Shown: positions 52,837 to 62,010 of the stretch, in pieces
Numbering within the stretch: position 1 is the first letter of the stretch
How the letters are laid out: every line of letters begins with the position of its first letter
NCBI GenBank assembly: GCA_947493195.1
Contig: CANLQG010000004.1
Coordinates: forward strand, 321,221-385,220
Reading direction: 5' to 3'
DNA length: 64,000 bases
From: an uncultured Sphingomonadaceae bacterium
GTDB lineage: Bacteria > Pseudomonadota > Alphaproteobacteria > Sphingomonadales > Sphingomonadaceae
Program-made: the position numbers and the translations under genes
Notes under the pieces: model-generated
Database searches by the model: none
The model's input: the letters and a program-made list of their open reading frames with translations, nothing else
Told to the model about the DNA's origin: nothing

Positions 52837-54039
52837 ATGTGTGCCGGCGATGCATTCGCTTCGCCGCCTTCTACCGTGACCGTCAGCGCGATGATCGCGA
52901 TGACCGCGCTGGTGGCAGGCCTGTGCGTGTTTTGCGCCATTATCTGCGCCGCCCTGCAAAGACATTCCGCCCTGATCTGGATGGGCATCGCACTCGCGAT
53001 CGGCGTGCTGGAAAGTCTCGCCCTGAAAGATGGCGACATCACGCGCGTGGACCTTTGGCTGATGGCGGCGACGGTGCCACTGTCCTATCTCTGCGTCGGC
53101 GAATCCGTACGCGCTGCCTTTGGCCTGGCTCCGTCGGGTCTGCGTTTCTTCACCGTGTGCGGCGCGATGGTGCTGCTGACGCTGGTGCTGCTGCAATCGC
53201 CGCTGCCGGCCGTTCTCCAGTTCCTGCCTTCGCAACTTGCTGGCGCTGCGGCGATGGCGCGAACTGTCGTGGTCGTGCAGAAGGCGCGTCGGCGCGGCGA
53301 TCTCATCGATCTCGGCCTGCTGGTCACGCTTGGCCTGGTGACGACCATCTACCTGGCACGCATACCGTTTTTCCCGGTGCTGGTGGGCATGGAGCCAGCT
53401 TTCGGCTCGATTTCGCGGCAGAACCTGCAGGATATCCTGATCGTCACCTTCGCGGTGCTGGTGCCAGCCGTCGTGTTCCTCACCGTGGCGCGGGCGGTGG
53501 CGAACTCGCTGCAACTCTACCGCATGAAGGCCGAACACGACTTCCTCACCAACCTCCCCAACCGCCGCGCATTCGAGGCGCTGGCGAACTGCGAGACACG
53601 CGGCAGTGGCACGCTGGTGGTCTGCGATATCGACAGGTTCAAGCGGATAAACGACCGCTTTGGCCATGCGGCCGGCGACGCGGTGATCCAGGCCGTTGCC
53701 AGCCTGCTGGACGGCGAAGGCTTTGCCGCACGCATCGGCGGGGAAGAGTTCGCCATCTGGCTGCCCCGGTCAAATGTGGAGGAGACGCGGCGCCACGCCG
53801 AACGGCTGCGCCGCGAATTGACGACGCTCCGCCTGGTCGAACTGGCGGATGATTACGCCATCACCGCCAGTTTCGGCATCGTCGCTTGCCCTTCGGACAT
53901 GGCGCTGGCCAAGGCTCTGCGGGCCGCCGACGACGCGCTGTACCTCGCGAAGAATTCCGGCCGGAACTGCGTATGCATATATGGCGAATGCGCGCCTCAG
54001 CAGGCGCGCCAGTCGCGCCGCCAGCGAGCAGCAGCCTAG
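52837..54039 (+). CDS. Membrane-bound GGDEF diguanylate cyclase
   Basis: A 400-residue protein with six or so transmembrane helices (about 15-215) and a C-terminal GGDEF domain (about 228-385). DFLTNLPNRRAFEAL starts the domain, DIDRFKRINDRFGHAAGD holds metal and substrate residues, and the active loop is GGEEF at 301-305, so it should make cyclic-di-GMP. The inhibitory RxxD site usually nine to six residues ahead of the loop is absent. The tail is basic. No ligand-binding domain is recognised in the membrane part. It overlaps metW by 4 bp, tail to tail. Confidence 0.92.
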   Translation: MCAGDAFASPPSTVTVSAMIAMTALVAGLCVFCAIICAALQRHSALIWMGIALAIGVLESLALKDGDITRVDLWLMAATVPLSYLCVGESVRAAFGLAPSGLRFFTVCGAMVLLTLVLLQSPLPAVLQFLPSQLAGAAAMARTVVVVQKARRRGDLIDLGLLVTLGLVTTIYLARIPFFPVLVGMEPAFGSISRQNLQDILIVTFAVLVPAVVFLTVARAVANSLQLYRMKAEHDFLTNLPNRRAFEALANCETRGSGTLVVCDIDRFKRINDRFGHAAGDAVIQAVASLLDGEGFAARIGGEEFAIWLPRSNVEETRRHAERLRRELTTLRLVELADDYAITASFGIVACPSDMALAKALRAADDALYLAKNSGRNCVCIYGECAPQQARQSRRQRAAA

Positions 54040-54635
54040 CGGCGCAACCGGAACACGGCGTGCTCTGCCCGCCAGTTCGCCCCGAACGGACCGTTGCCGC
54101 GGCCAATCTCGTTTCCGGCGGCAAAGAACCAGCTGCCGCTGACCCTGACTCCGCGCAGGGCCAGGAATTCGTGGAAGTCTGCAATGGTCAGGTGGTGGAT
54201 GTTGGCGGTTTCGTACCAGCTACCGGGCAGATGCCGCGAGATGGGCATACGCCCGTTGCGCAGCAGGAACAGCCGCATCCGCCAATAGGCGAAGTTGGGA
54301 AAACTGACGAAAGCCTCCCGCCCCACGCGCAGCAACTGGTCCAGCAACCAGTCGGGGCGCTGGGCAGTCTGCAGGGTCTGGCTGAGGATGGCGACATCAA
54401 AGGCGCCGTCGGGATAGTCCGCAAGATCGCGGTCAGCATCGCCCTGCACGACGGAAAGCCCGCGCGACACGGCCTTGGCCACGGCTTCGGGATCGATCTC
54501 CATGCCGCGCGCGTCGCAGCCTTTCTGCACTTGCAGGGCTTCCATCAGGTCCCCCTCCCCGCAGCCGACATCCAGCACGCGTGCACCCTCGGGTACGTGG
54601 GCGGCGATCTTGGCGAGGTCTGCGCGCAAGGTCAT
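54036..54635 (-). CDS. metW: Methionine biosynthesis protein MetW
   Basis: A 199-residue methyltransferase-fold protein that, in related bacteria, partners MetX for homoserine acetylation. Visible are [15 protein letters not shown] as the SAM-type motif [38 protein letters not shown] and [22 protein letters not shown]. Its start overlaps the metX stop by 4 bp, giving a coupled metX-metW pair. It converges on the diguanylate cyclase gene. Confidence 0.94.
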   Translation of the reverse strand: MTLRADLAKIAAHVPEGARVLDVGCGEGDLMEALQVQKGCDARGMEIDPEAVAKAVSRGLSVVQGDADRDLADYPDGAFDVAILSQTLQTAQRPDWLLDQLLRVGREAFVSFPNFAYWRMRLFLLRNGRMPISRHLPGSWYETANIHHLTIADFHEFLALRGVRVSGSWFFAAGNEIGRGNGPFGANWRAEHAVFRLRR

Positions 54636-55735
54636 CCGATGAAGCCTTCCACCACCCGGTCCAGCGCGGGCACATCCAGCAGGAAGCTGTCGTGGCCATA
54701 AGGCGCGGACAGCTCGACGAAGCTGACCGGCGCAGCCACCGCATTCAGCGCATGCACCACCTCGCGCATGTCGGCCGTGGTATAGAGCCAGTCGGTATCG
54801 AAACTGACGAGGCAGAAGCGGGTGTCCTTCGCGCCGCGGAATGCATCGGCCAGCAGGCCGCCGTGTTCCTCGGCAAGGTCGAAGTAATCCATAGCGCGGG
54901 TGATGTAGAGGTAGCTGTTGGCATCGAAGCGGTCGGTGAAGCTGAGGCCCTGGTAACGCAGGTAGCTCTCGACCTGGAAATCGGCATCGAAGCCGAAGCT
55001 CTTCGCTTCCCGGTCCTGCAGGCGCCGACCGAACTTTGCGGTCAGCCCCTCTTCGGAAAGATAGGTGATATGCGCTGCCATGCGCGCCACGGCCAGCCCC
55101 TTGGCCGGCGCTTCACCGCCGTAATAGTCTCCGCCCTGCCAGTTGGGATCGGCCATGATCGCCTGCCGCCCCATCTCGTGGAAAGCGATGTTCTGCGCGG
55201 TATGGCGCGCGGTCGTGGCGATCGCCAGCACGCGGTCCGTCCGCTCCGGGAAATTCGCCGCACACGACAGGGCCTGCATTCCGCCCATCGATCCGCCGAC
55301 GACGGCGTGCAGTCTCTCGATACCCAGCGTGTCGAGCATGGCCATCTGCGCGCGCACCATGTCGCGGATGGTGATGACGGGAAATTGCATGGCGTAGGGC
55401 CCGCCCTCTGGCCCGGTGCTGGATGGGCCGGTGGAGCCGAGGCAGGAGCCGATCACGTTGGCGCAGATTACGTGGAAGCGGTCTGTATCGATGGGCTTGC
55501 CGGGGCCGACCATCCGCTCCCACCAGCCGGGCTTTCCGGTGACGGGGTTGGTGCCTGCCACGAACTGGTCACCGGTCAGCGCGTGGAAGATCAGCACCGC
55601 ATTCCCCTTGTCCGGTGCAAGCTCTCCATACGTTTCGTAAGCCAACTGCACGCCCGCAAGCTCACGCCCGCTATCGAGCGCGAGCGGCGCATCTAGCACG
55701 AGGCTGCGGAAATCGATTTCGGACGTGTTGGCCAT
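54632..55735 (-). CDS. metX: Homoserine O-acetyltransferase
   Basis: A 367-residue alpha/beta-hydrolase-fold enzyme for the first committed step of methionine synthesis (homoserine plus acetyl-CoA). The nucleophile is Ser149 in GGSMGG; Asp and His of the triad lie in [10 protein letters not shown] and [18 protein letters not shown] and [15 protein letters not shown] are typical. MetX-type enzymes of some alphaproteobacteria use succinyl-CoA, which sequence alone does not settle. ATG 55735 is used. Divergent from hisC with about 75-110 bp between; no SAM riboswitch is evident there. Confidence 0.93.
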   Translation of the reverse strand: MANTSEIDFRSLVLDAPLALDSGRELAGVQLAYETYGELAPDKGNAVLIFHALTGDQFVAGTNPVTGKPGWWERMVGPGKPIDTDRFHVICANVIGSCLGSTGPSSTGPEGGPYAMQFPVITIRDMVRAQMAMLDTLGIERLHAVVGGSMGGMQALSCAANFPERTDRVLAIATTARHTAQNIAFHEMGRQAIMADPNWQGGDYYGGEAPAKGLAVARMAAHITYLSEEGLTAKFGRRLQDREAKSFGFDADFQVESYLRYQGLSFTDRFDANSYLYITRAMDYFDLAEEHGGLLADAFRGAKDTRFCLVSFDTDWLYTTADMREVVHALNAVAAPVSFVELSAPYGHDSFLLDVPALDRVVEGFIG

Positions 55736-55843
55736 GACAAGGGTTCGCGGTTTCGGTCCGGGGCACTTGGGCGAGCCAAAGCGGGCTGTCAATCACGGCA
55801 AAGGGCGGCTATGCGCGCCTTCGCAACTGACGAGTCCTGTTTG

Positions 55844-56950
55844 ATGGCCGATATCCAACGTCCGCAGATGAAGCCGTACATCGAGGCGATCCACGCCTAT
55901 GTTCCGGGCAAATCGAAATCTTCCGACGGGCGGGCCCTGGTCAAGCTGTCGGCCAACGAGAACCCGCTGGGCACTTCGCCCCTTGCGCTGGATGCGCTGG
56001 GAAGGACCGGCAAGCCGTCCGACTATCCCGATCCCGACGCGACTGCCTTGCGAGAAGCCATTGCCGATGCTCACGGGCTCGATCCGGCGCGGATCGTGTG
56101 CGGCACGGGCTCGGGTGAACTTCTGGGTTATGCCGTTCAGGCCTTTGCCGGAGCGGGCGACGAGGTGCTGTTCAGCCGCTTCAGCTTTTCGCTCTATCCA
56201 CTGCTGCCATTGAAGGTCGGCGCCGAGGGTGTGATGGCAGACAACCGCGACTTTGCTGCGGATGTCGATGCCCTGCTGGAAAAGGTAGGGCCGGCGACCC
56301 GCGTGGTATTGCTCGACAATCCGAACAACCCGACCGGGGCATACCTGCCGCGGGAGGAGGTTGCGCGTCTTCACGCCGGGCTTCCTGCCGATGTCCTCCT
56401 GGTCGTCGATCAGGCCTATGCAGAGTACCTGCCCGAGGGCGTGGACGACGGCGCATTCGCGCTCGCCGAGCAGCACGACAACGTGCTGGTGACGCGCACC
56501 TTCTCCAAGGCGTACGGCCTTGCGGCGGAGCGGATCGGCTGGGCCACCGGGGCACCCGATCTGATCGGAGCGCTCAACCGGCTGCGCGGGCCATTCAACG
56601 TGACCACCAGCGGCCAGTGCGCCGCGACCGCCGCGCTGGCCGATCAAGGCTTCGTTCGCGAAAGCCGTGAACGCAACGCAGCCGCTCGCGCCTGCTTCGT
56701 CTCGGCCATAGAGTCGCTTGGCAACCACGGCCTGCGCGCCGTGCCGAGCGAGGCGAACTTCGTGCTCGTGCTGTTCGAGGGGGGACTTTCCGCCGAAACC
56801 GCGATGCACGCCATTGCCGAGGCGGGCTATGCTGTGCGCCATCTGCCGGGGCAGGGACTGCCCCATGCGCTGCGCATCACCGTGGGCACAGATGCGCAAA
56901 TGGCGGAGATCGCCGATACGCTGCGCCACCTTTGCGAGGACGGCAAGTGA
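55844..56950 (+). CDS. hisC: Histidinol-phosphate aminotransferase family protein
   Basis: A 368-residue PLP enzyme that aminates imidazole-acetol phosphate in histidine synthesis and, in this context, probably also aromatic keto acids. It shows [54 protein letters not shown] and the PLP lysine in [19 protein letters not shown] 55844 gives the usual N-terminus; ATG 55811, 11 codons earlier, has the better AAAGGG site and may be the true start. tyrC overlaps its stop (GTGA), so the pair likely serves tyrosine synthesis as well. Confidence 0.92.
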   Translation: MADIQRPQMKPYIEAIHAYVPGKSKSSDGRALVKLSANENPLGTSPLALDALGRTGKPSDYPDPDATALREAIADAHGLDPARIVCGTGSGELLGYAVQAFAGAGDEVLFSRFSFSLYPLLPLKVGAEGVMADNRDFAADVDALLEKVGPATRVVLLDNPNNPTGAYLPREEVARLHAGLPADVLLVVDQAYAEYLPEGVDDGAFALAEQHDNVLVTRTFSKAYGLAAERIGWATGAPDLIGALNRLRGPFNVTTSGQCAATAALADQGFVRESRERNAAARACFVSAIESLGNHGLRAVPSEANFVLVLFEGGLSAETAMHAIAEAGYAVRHLPGQGLPHALRITVGTDAQMAEIADTLRHLCEDGK

Positions 56951-57855
56951 GCTTTCGCCACGTAGCCATTGTCGGCCTTGGCCTGCTGGGCGGCTCCATC
57001 GGCCTGGCCGTAAAAGAGCACCTGCCCGATGTGAAGACCACCGGTTACGATGCCGACCCCCAAGTGCGGGAGCGCGCCCGACAGCGTGGCCTTGCCGGAA
57101 CCATTGCCGACGATCCGGCAGATGCCGTGCGCGGCGCGGACCTGGTAATCCTGTGCGTCCCGGTGGGCGCCATGGAAGCGGCCGCATCGGCTATCGCGCC
57201 GGGGCTGGAGCCGGGCGCGGTAGTGAGCGATGTCGGCTCATCGAAGATCAGCGTCGCGCAAAGCCTGGCCCGCGCCCTGCCGGAGCATGTCATCATCCCG
57301 GCCCATCCCGTCGCGGGGACCGAGCAATCCGGTCCGGACGCGGGCTTTGCCAGCCTGTTCCACCACCGCTGGTGCATCATTACCCCGCCTGAAGGCGCGC
57401 CGCCTGCGAAGGTCGAGGCCCTGAAGGCTTTCTGGCGCGGTCTCGGCTCCACGGTGGAGATCATGGATGCCGATCATCACGACCGCGTGCTGGCCGTCAC
57501 CAGCCATATTCCCCACCTGATCGCCTATACCATCGTGGGCACCGCCAGCGACCTGGAGGAGGTGACCCGCAGCGAAGTGATCAAGTATTCCGCCGGTGGC
57601 TTCCGCGATTTCACCCGCATTGCCGCCAGCGACCCGGTGATGTGGCGCGACGTGTTCCTCAACAACCGCGACGCCGTGCTAGACATGCTCGACCGGTTCC
57701 TGACCGACCTTGCGATGATGCGCGAGGCGATCAAGGCGGGGGATGGGGAGATGATGTTCGACCAGTTCTCCAAGACCCGCGCCATCCGCCGCCGGATCAT
57801 CGAGCACGGTCAGGACGACGCGCGGCCCGACTTCGGCCGCCACGATCACGACTAG
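56947..57855 (+). CDS. tyrC: Prephenate/arogenate (cyclohexadienyl) dehydrogenase
   Basis: A 302-residue NAD(P)-dependent enzyme of tyrosine synthesis. The Rossmann motif [16 protein letters not shown] opens the protein; [35 protein letters not shown] and [13 protein letters not shown] are family blocks. The start is GTG 56947, overlapping the hisC stop by 4 bp. No chorismate mutase domain is fused. The C-terminus is His/Asp-rich. Converges on trxB with a 15-bp gap. Confidence 0.93.
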   Translation: MSFRHVAIVGLGLLGGSIGLAVKEHLPDVKTTGYDADPQVRERARQRGLAGTIADDPADAVRGADLVILCVPVGAMEAAASAIAPGLEPGAVVSDVGSSKISVAQSLARALPEHVIIPAHPVAGTEQSGPDAGFASLFHHRWCIITPPEGAPPAKVEALKAFWRGLGSTVEIMDADHHDRVLAVTSHIPHLIAYTIVGTASDLEEVTRSEVIKYSAGGFRDFTRIAASDPVMWRDVFLNNRDAVLDMLDRFLTDLAMMREAIKAGDGEMMFDQFSKTRAIRRRIIEHGQDDARPDFGRHDHD

Positions 57856-57870
57856 GCAGGCTGTGTAAGC

Positions 57871-58836
57871 CTACTCCGCCGCTTCCTTCTCGGCGAATTC
57901 CAGCGTCGCGAGAAAGCGCTCGGCATCCAGCGCGGCCATGCAGCCGGTGCCCGCCGCGGTTACCGCCTGGCGGTAGGTATGGTCCATCACGTCACCGCAG
58001 GCGAAAACGCCGGGTATCGCGGTCTTGGGCGTGCCGGGTTCGACCAGCAGATAGCCGCTGTCGTCCATCGGCAGCTTGCCCTTGAACAGTTCGGTCGATG
58101 GCGCATGGCCGATGGCGACGAAGGCCCCGTCTACTGCCAGCTCGCTCTTTTCGCCCGTTACCGTGTCGACCAGCTCCAGCTTCGCCAATGCGCCGTTCTC
58201 GCCCGCCACGAAGCGTTCGACCGTCTTGTTCCACAGCGTGCTGATCTTGTCCGACTTGAACAGGCGTTCCTGCAAAATCTTCTCGCTGCGCAGTTCGTCG
58301 CGGCGATGGATCAGCGTCACGTCGTCGGAGTGGTTGGTGAGGTAGAGCGCCTCTTCCACGGCGGTGTTGCCGCCGCCGATAACGGCCACCTTCCGTCCGC
58401 GATAAAAGAACCCGTCGCACGTCGCACAGGCCGACACGCCCTTGCCGCCGAGTTCCTGCTCGCCCGGCACGCCCAGCCATTTGGCCTGCGCGCCGGTGGC
58501 GATCACCAGCACGTCGCCCACGTATTCGTCGCCCGAATCGCCGATGGCGCGGAAAGGCGATCCGTCGTCCAGGTCCACCTCGACAATCGTGTCCCACATC
58601 ATGCGGGTGCCGACATGCTCTGCCTGCGCCTGCATCTGTTCCATCAGCCATGGACCCTGGATGACATCGGCAAAGCCGGGATAGTTCTCGACATCGGTAG
58701 TGATGGTCAGCTGGCCGCCTGGCTGGAGGCCCTGCACGACAATCGGCTCCATCCCCGCGCGCGCGCCATAGATGGCGGCGGAATATCCTGCGGGGCCGGA
58801 GCCAATGATGAGCATGCGGGTGCGATGGGTGGTCAT
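57871..58836 (-). CDS. trxB: Thioredoxin-disulfide reductase
   Basis: A 321-residue FAD enzyme that reduces thioredoxin with NADPH. It has the FAD motif IIGSGPAGYSAAIY, the redox pair Cys137-Cys140 in CATC, the NADPH motif VIGGGNTAVEEALYL with HRRDELR, and the second FAD motif GVFACGDVMDHTYRQ. Thioredoxin reduced by it supplies MsrA and MsrB, also encoded in the window. It is transcribed alone on the minus strand. Confidence 0.96.
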   Translation of the reverse strand: MTTHRTRMLIIGSGPAGYSAAIYGARAGMEPIVVQGLQPGGQLTITTDVENYPGFADVIQGPWLMEQMQAQAEHVGTRMMWDTIVEVDLDDGSPFRAIGDSGDEYVGDVLVIATGAQAKWLGVPGEQELGGKGVSACATCDGFFYRGRKVAVIGGGNTAVEEALYLTNHSDDVTLIHRRDELRSEKILQERLFKSDKISTLWNKTVERFVAGENGALAKLELVDTVTGEKSELAVDGAFVAIGHAPSTELFKGKLPMDDSGYLLVEPGTPKTAIPGVFACGDVMDHTYRQAVTAAGTGCMAALDAERFLATLEFAEKEAAE

Positions 58837-58941
58837 GGTTGTCTCAATTCGCTAGTGGAAGGAGACAGGTAGGAACCCCGCCGATTCGGTGCAAGCGAGG
58901 GCCCTCGCTTCTCAACGGTCGCTAAAGGCATTTCCGATACG

Positions 58942-58977
58942 AAAAAGGGAGCGAACCCGCGTACGGGCCGCTCCCTT
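58942..58977 (-). terminator. Rho-independent terminator of the small Gly/Ala-rich protein gene
   Basis: AAGGGAGCG (58945-58953) pairs with CGCTCCCTT (58969-58977), with an inner CCCG/CGGG stem. On the minus strand the stem is followed by five T. It lies 22 bp beyond the stop of the 80-residue gene. Confidence 0.83.
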
Positions 58978-58998
58978 GTTCTTGCAATTGGCTTGCCT

Positions 58999-59241
58999 TC
59001 AGACGGTGGTCGTCTTCGTGTCAGCAGGAGTAGCCGGGGTGACCGGCTCCTGCCCGGCCTTGTCGGCCAACCGCTTCACCAAGTACCCGCCGCCAGCAAG
59101 TGCCAGCAGGGTGGGAAGGCGCAGGCGACGCACCAGGGGCACTGCCACCGCGCCGAGAACTGCACCGGTGGTGCCGCCCATCTTGCGGCTTTCGCTGCCC
59201 AGTTTTGCGCCGACACCGGCGCCGATAAGCTTGCCAATCAT
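58999..59241 (-). CDS. Small Gly/Ala-rich membrane-associated protein, probable general-stress protein
   Basis: An 80-residue protein with glycine-zipper-like hydrophobic stretches (IGKLIGAGVGAKLGS, GGTTGAVLGAVAVPLV and LPTLLALAGGGYLV) and a Thr/Pro-rich tail. It is probably membrane-associated; no family is named. ATG 59241 follows GGGAAAGGAGA. An exact EcfG promoter lies 22 bp ahead of the start codon, and a hairpin terminator follows, so it is a single-gene stress unit divergent from the hybrid kinase. Confidence 0.82.
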   Translation of the reverse strand: MIGKLIGAGVGAKLGSESRKMGGTTGAVLGAVAVPLVRRLRLPTLLALAGGGYLVKRLADKAGQEPVTPATPADTKTTTV

Positions 59242-59262
59242 ATGAAATCTCCTTTCCCAGAT

Positions 59263-59288
59263 AACGGGCAGGACGCGCGATTGGTTCC
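59263..59288 (-). promoter_or_regulatory. EcfG (general stress sigma) promoter
   Basis: On the minus strand: GGAAC (59288-59284), 17 bases, CGTT (59266-59263), an exact consensus match pointing at the 80-residue gene, whose start codon is 21 bp further on. Confidence 0.7.
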
Positions 59289-59423
59289 GCCTCGGGAGCG
59301 CGGGGAAAAACTGTCACGAAGCGCGACGTGATGCCCTGTGGCTATGCTATCGAAGGCCATCGCCTGCTCCGCATTCGGTGCCCCATGATCGGGTCGGACC
59401 GGGTGTGGCAGTTCAACCCCGTG

Positions 59424-59448
59424 GAACGAAATTGCGGGTAAGTTGTTT
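59424..59448 (+). promoter_or_regulatory. Weak EcfG-like promoter candidate before the hybrid kinase
   Basis: GGAAC (59424-59428), 16 bases, TGTT (59445-59448): exact -35, one mismatch in the -10. It points at the hybrid kinase, 130 bp upstream of its start codon, and is back to back with the strong EcfG promoter at 59263. Confidence 0.35.
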
Positions 59449-59476
59449 TCGGTTCGGAAAATTTCGTTCACACCAG

Positions 59477-59514
59477 CGCCGCAAGTCACGCCGGACGCCG
59501 CAAGTCACGCCGGA
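59477..59514 (+). repeat. Perfect tandem repeat, 2 x 19 bp
   Basis: CGCCGCAAGTCACGCCGGA occurs at 59477-59495 and again at 59496-59514 without a gap. It lies in the leader of the hybrid kinase gene, between the candidate promoter and the start codon. Confidence 0.8.
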
Positions 59515-59577
59515 ACGCCCACGGAATTCATCCGAGCGTGGGAATGGGTTTTCCACCACAGGGGAGGAATGCGGGAA

Positions 59578-62010
59578 ATGCCTGAATCTGGTTCGCTGAG
59601 CGCAGAGCGTCTTGGCCGGATCGTGGAAGATGCCGCGTCCGAAGTCTATGTCTTCACTGCAGACGATTTCCGCTTTCTGCTGGTCAATCGCGGCGCACGC
59701 GAAAACCTCGGTCTGAGCTCCGAGGAGCTCGCCCGGCTGCATCCGTGGGACATCAAGCCCGAGTATACCGAGCCGCAGTTCAGGCAATTCGTTCAGCCTC
59801 TTATCGACAACGAAGCCGGCAGACTGCAGTTCGAGACCGTCCACGAACGCAAGGATGGTTCGCTCTACAACGTGGATGTCAGTCTGCAGTTAATCACCAG
59901 CGGCGAAAAGCCGATGTTCTACGCCTCGATCCGCGACGTAACCGAACAGCGCAAGGTTATGCGCGATCTCGAGGCGGCGACCGCGCAGCTCGATGCGATC
60001 CTCAACAACACCACCATGGCCGTTTTCATGATGGACGAGCGCCAGCATTGTTCGTTTATGAACAAGGCGGCGGAAGAGATGACTGGCTTCACCTTCGAGG
60101 AAACGCGCGGGCGCGCCTTGCACGACGTGATCCATCACCAATACCCTGACGGCACTCCGTTCCCGATCGAGGAATGCCCCATCGACCGTGCCTTCCCCGA
60201 AGATTACCAGTCGCAGGGGGAAGAGGTTTTCATCCACAAGGACGGGCACTTCTACAATGTCGGGTTCACCGCCTCACCGATGAAGGATGCATCGGGCAAG
60301 ACCATCGGCACCGTGATCGAGGCGCGCAACATCGACGACGAGCTGGAGGCGCGCAAGGCGCTCAATGCTTTCAACGAGGAGCTGCGCCACCGGGTGGACA
60401 AGGCCATGGCCGAACGCGAAGCACTGGAGATGCAACTGGTCCAGGCGCAGAAGATGGAGGCGATCGGCCAGCTGACCGGAGGCATCGCACATGATTTCAA
60501 CAATCTGCTGCAGGTGATCGGCGGCAATCTGCAATTGCTGCATGCAGACCCTGCCATCGCCGGGAAGAATGCCGAGCGGGTGGGCCATGCGATATCGGGT
60601 GTCGAAAGGGGAGCCAAGCTGGCCACCCAGTTGCTGGCCTTCGGTCGCCAGCAACCCCTCAGCCCGGAACCGGTCAATGCCGGTCGCATCATTCGCGGGA
60701 TGGACGACATGTTCCGCCGCACGCTGGGCGAACTGGTCGAGATCGAGACCGTGGTTGCCGCGGGATTGTGGAACTGCCTGGTCGATCCGCGCCACCTTGA
60801 AAACGTGTTGCTCAACCTCGTCATCAACGCACGCGATGCGATGGGCGGCGAGGGGACGCTGACGGTCGAGGCGGGCAACGCCTCGCTGGACGACGAATAT
60901 ATCCAGTCGAACCCCGACGCGCAGGCCGGGCAATATGTTGTGATCGCGGTAACCGATGATGGCTGCGGCATTCCGGAACGCGACCTCGCAAAGGTTTTCG
61001 AGCCTTTCTTCACCACCAAGGAAACCGGTAAGGGCACCGGCCTTGGCCTTTCCATGGTGTTCGGCTTCGTCAAGCAGTCCGGCGGCCATATCGCGATCTA
61101 TAGCGAGGTCGACGAGGGGACGACCGTGCGCATCTACCTGCCGCGCACGCGGGCGGAGGAGCCCGTAGGCCGCCGCGAATCGGAGTCCTTCGTGACGAAG
61201 GGCAACAACGAGGTTGTCCTGGTGGTGGAGGATGACGGAGAGGTCCGCGCCACCGTGATGGAAATGCTATCCACCCTCGGATACCAGGCGGTGGAAGCGG
61301 AAAACGCCGATGCCGCGCTGGCCATCGTGAACTGCGGCATTTCGATCGACCTGCTGTTCACCGACGTGGTCATGCCGGGAGAACTCAAGTCGACCGAGCT
61401 TGCGCGCATGGCGCAGAAGCGGCTTCCCAACCTCGCCGTGCTGTTCACCTCGGGCTACACCCAGAATGCCATCGTTCATGCAGGACGGCTGGACGACGGC
61501 GTCGAGCTTATCAGCAAGCCCTACACGGCGGAACGTCTCAGCCAGAAAATCCGGTCCGTCCTGGCAAAGGCCGGCGCGAACCCGGCGGGCAAGCCAGAGC
61601 CTGATGAGAGGGCCGACGAGCGCCAGGAAAAAGCCGTTACGCAGCGGGCGAAGCGTATCCTGGTGGTAGAGGACGAGGTTTTCATCAGGATGTCGCTGAC
61701 CGAACTGCTCGAAGGGTTCGGCCACGAGATCGCGGAAGCAGGTTCCCTGAAGGGAGCCCGGCAGCATTTCGCCGAGAATGAATTCGACATGGTCATTACC
61801 GACCTCAGCCTGCCGGATGGGAACGCCGGGGAATTCATTCGCGAACTGACCGGCGCATCGGCCGACCTGGAAATCGTGATCGCAACAGGCGGCGTCGTTC
61901 CCGATGACATTGCCGCCCACGGGCTGCCCGTCCTGCGCAAGCCGTTCAGCGATGACGAGGTGCGCGAGATCGTGGGCACCGGCGCCAAGCCCCTTGGTCA
62001 GAAGGCGTAG
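59578..62010 (+). CDS. Hybrid sensor histidine kinase (PAS-PAS-HisKA-HATPase-REC-REC)
   Basis: An 810-residue soluble kinase. ATG 59578 is chosen because GGGGAGGA lies nine bases ahead; in-frame codons upstream cover the tandem repeat and promoter. Two PAS domains (about 10-120 and 130-250) are followed by a coiled coil, the dimerisation helix with phospho-accepting His305 (GGIAHDFNNLL), the ATPase domain (NLVINARDAMGG, DDGCGIPERD, GTGLGLSMV), a first receiver with Asp596 (LLFTDVVMPG) and a second with Asp742 (VITDLSLPDG). Both receivers keep the acidic pair, Thr/Ser and Lys needed for signalling. No membrane segment, so it senses a cytoplasmic cue. Its 3' end overlaps the porin gene by 13 bp, tail to tail. 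Confidence 0.92.
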   Translation: MPESGSLSAERLGRIVEDAASEVYVFTADDFRFLLVNRGARENLGLSSEELARLHPWDIKPEYTEPQFRQFVQPLIDNEAGRLQFETVHERKDGSLYNVDVSLQLITSGEKPMFYASIRDVTEQRKVMRDLEAATAQLDAILNNTTMAVFMMDERQHCSFMNKAAEEMTGFTFEETRGRALHDVIHHQYPDGTPFPIEECPIDRAFPEDYQSQGEEVFIHKDGHFYNVGFTASPMKDASGKTIGTVIEARNIDDELEARKALNAFNEELRHRVDKAMAEREALEMQLVQAQKMEAIGQLTGGIAHDFNNLLQVIGGNLQLLHADPAIAGKNAERVGHAISGVERGAKLATQLLAFGRQQPLSPEPVNAGRIIRGMDDMFRRTLGELVEIETVVAAGLWNCLVDPRHLENVLLNLVINARDAMGGEGTLTVEAGNASLDDEYIQSNPDAQAGQYVVIAVTDDGCGIPERDLAKVFEPFFTTKETGKGTGLGLSMVFGFVKQSGGHIAIYSEVDEGTTVRIYLPRTRAEEPVGRRESESFVTKGNNEVVLVVEDDGEVRATVMEMLSTLGYQAVEAENADAALAIVNCGISIDLLFTDVVMPGELKSTELARMAQKRLPNLAVLFTSGYTQNAIVHAGRLDDGVELISKPYTAERLSQKIRSVLAKAGANPAGKPEPDERADERQEKAVTQRAKRILVVEDEVFIRMSLTELLEGFGHEIAEAGSLKGARQHFAENEFDMVITDLSLPDGNAGEFIRELTGASADLEIVIATGGVVPDDIAAHGLPVLRKPFSDDEVREIVGTGAKPLGQKA

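Noticed and set aside
55736..55843. SAM-II type riboswitch ahead of metX
   Set aside because: Alphaproteobacterial metX genes often carry one, but I cannot find the conserved pseudoknot sequences in the short gap to hisC.
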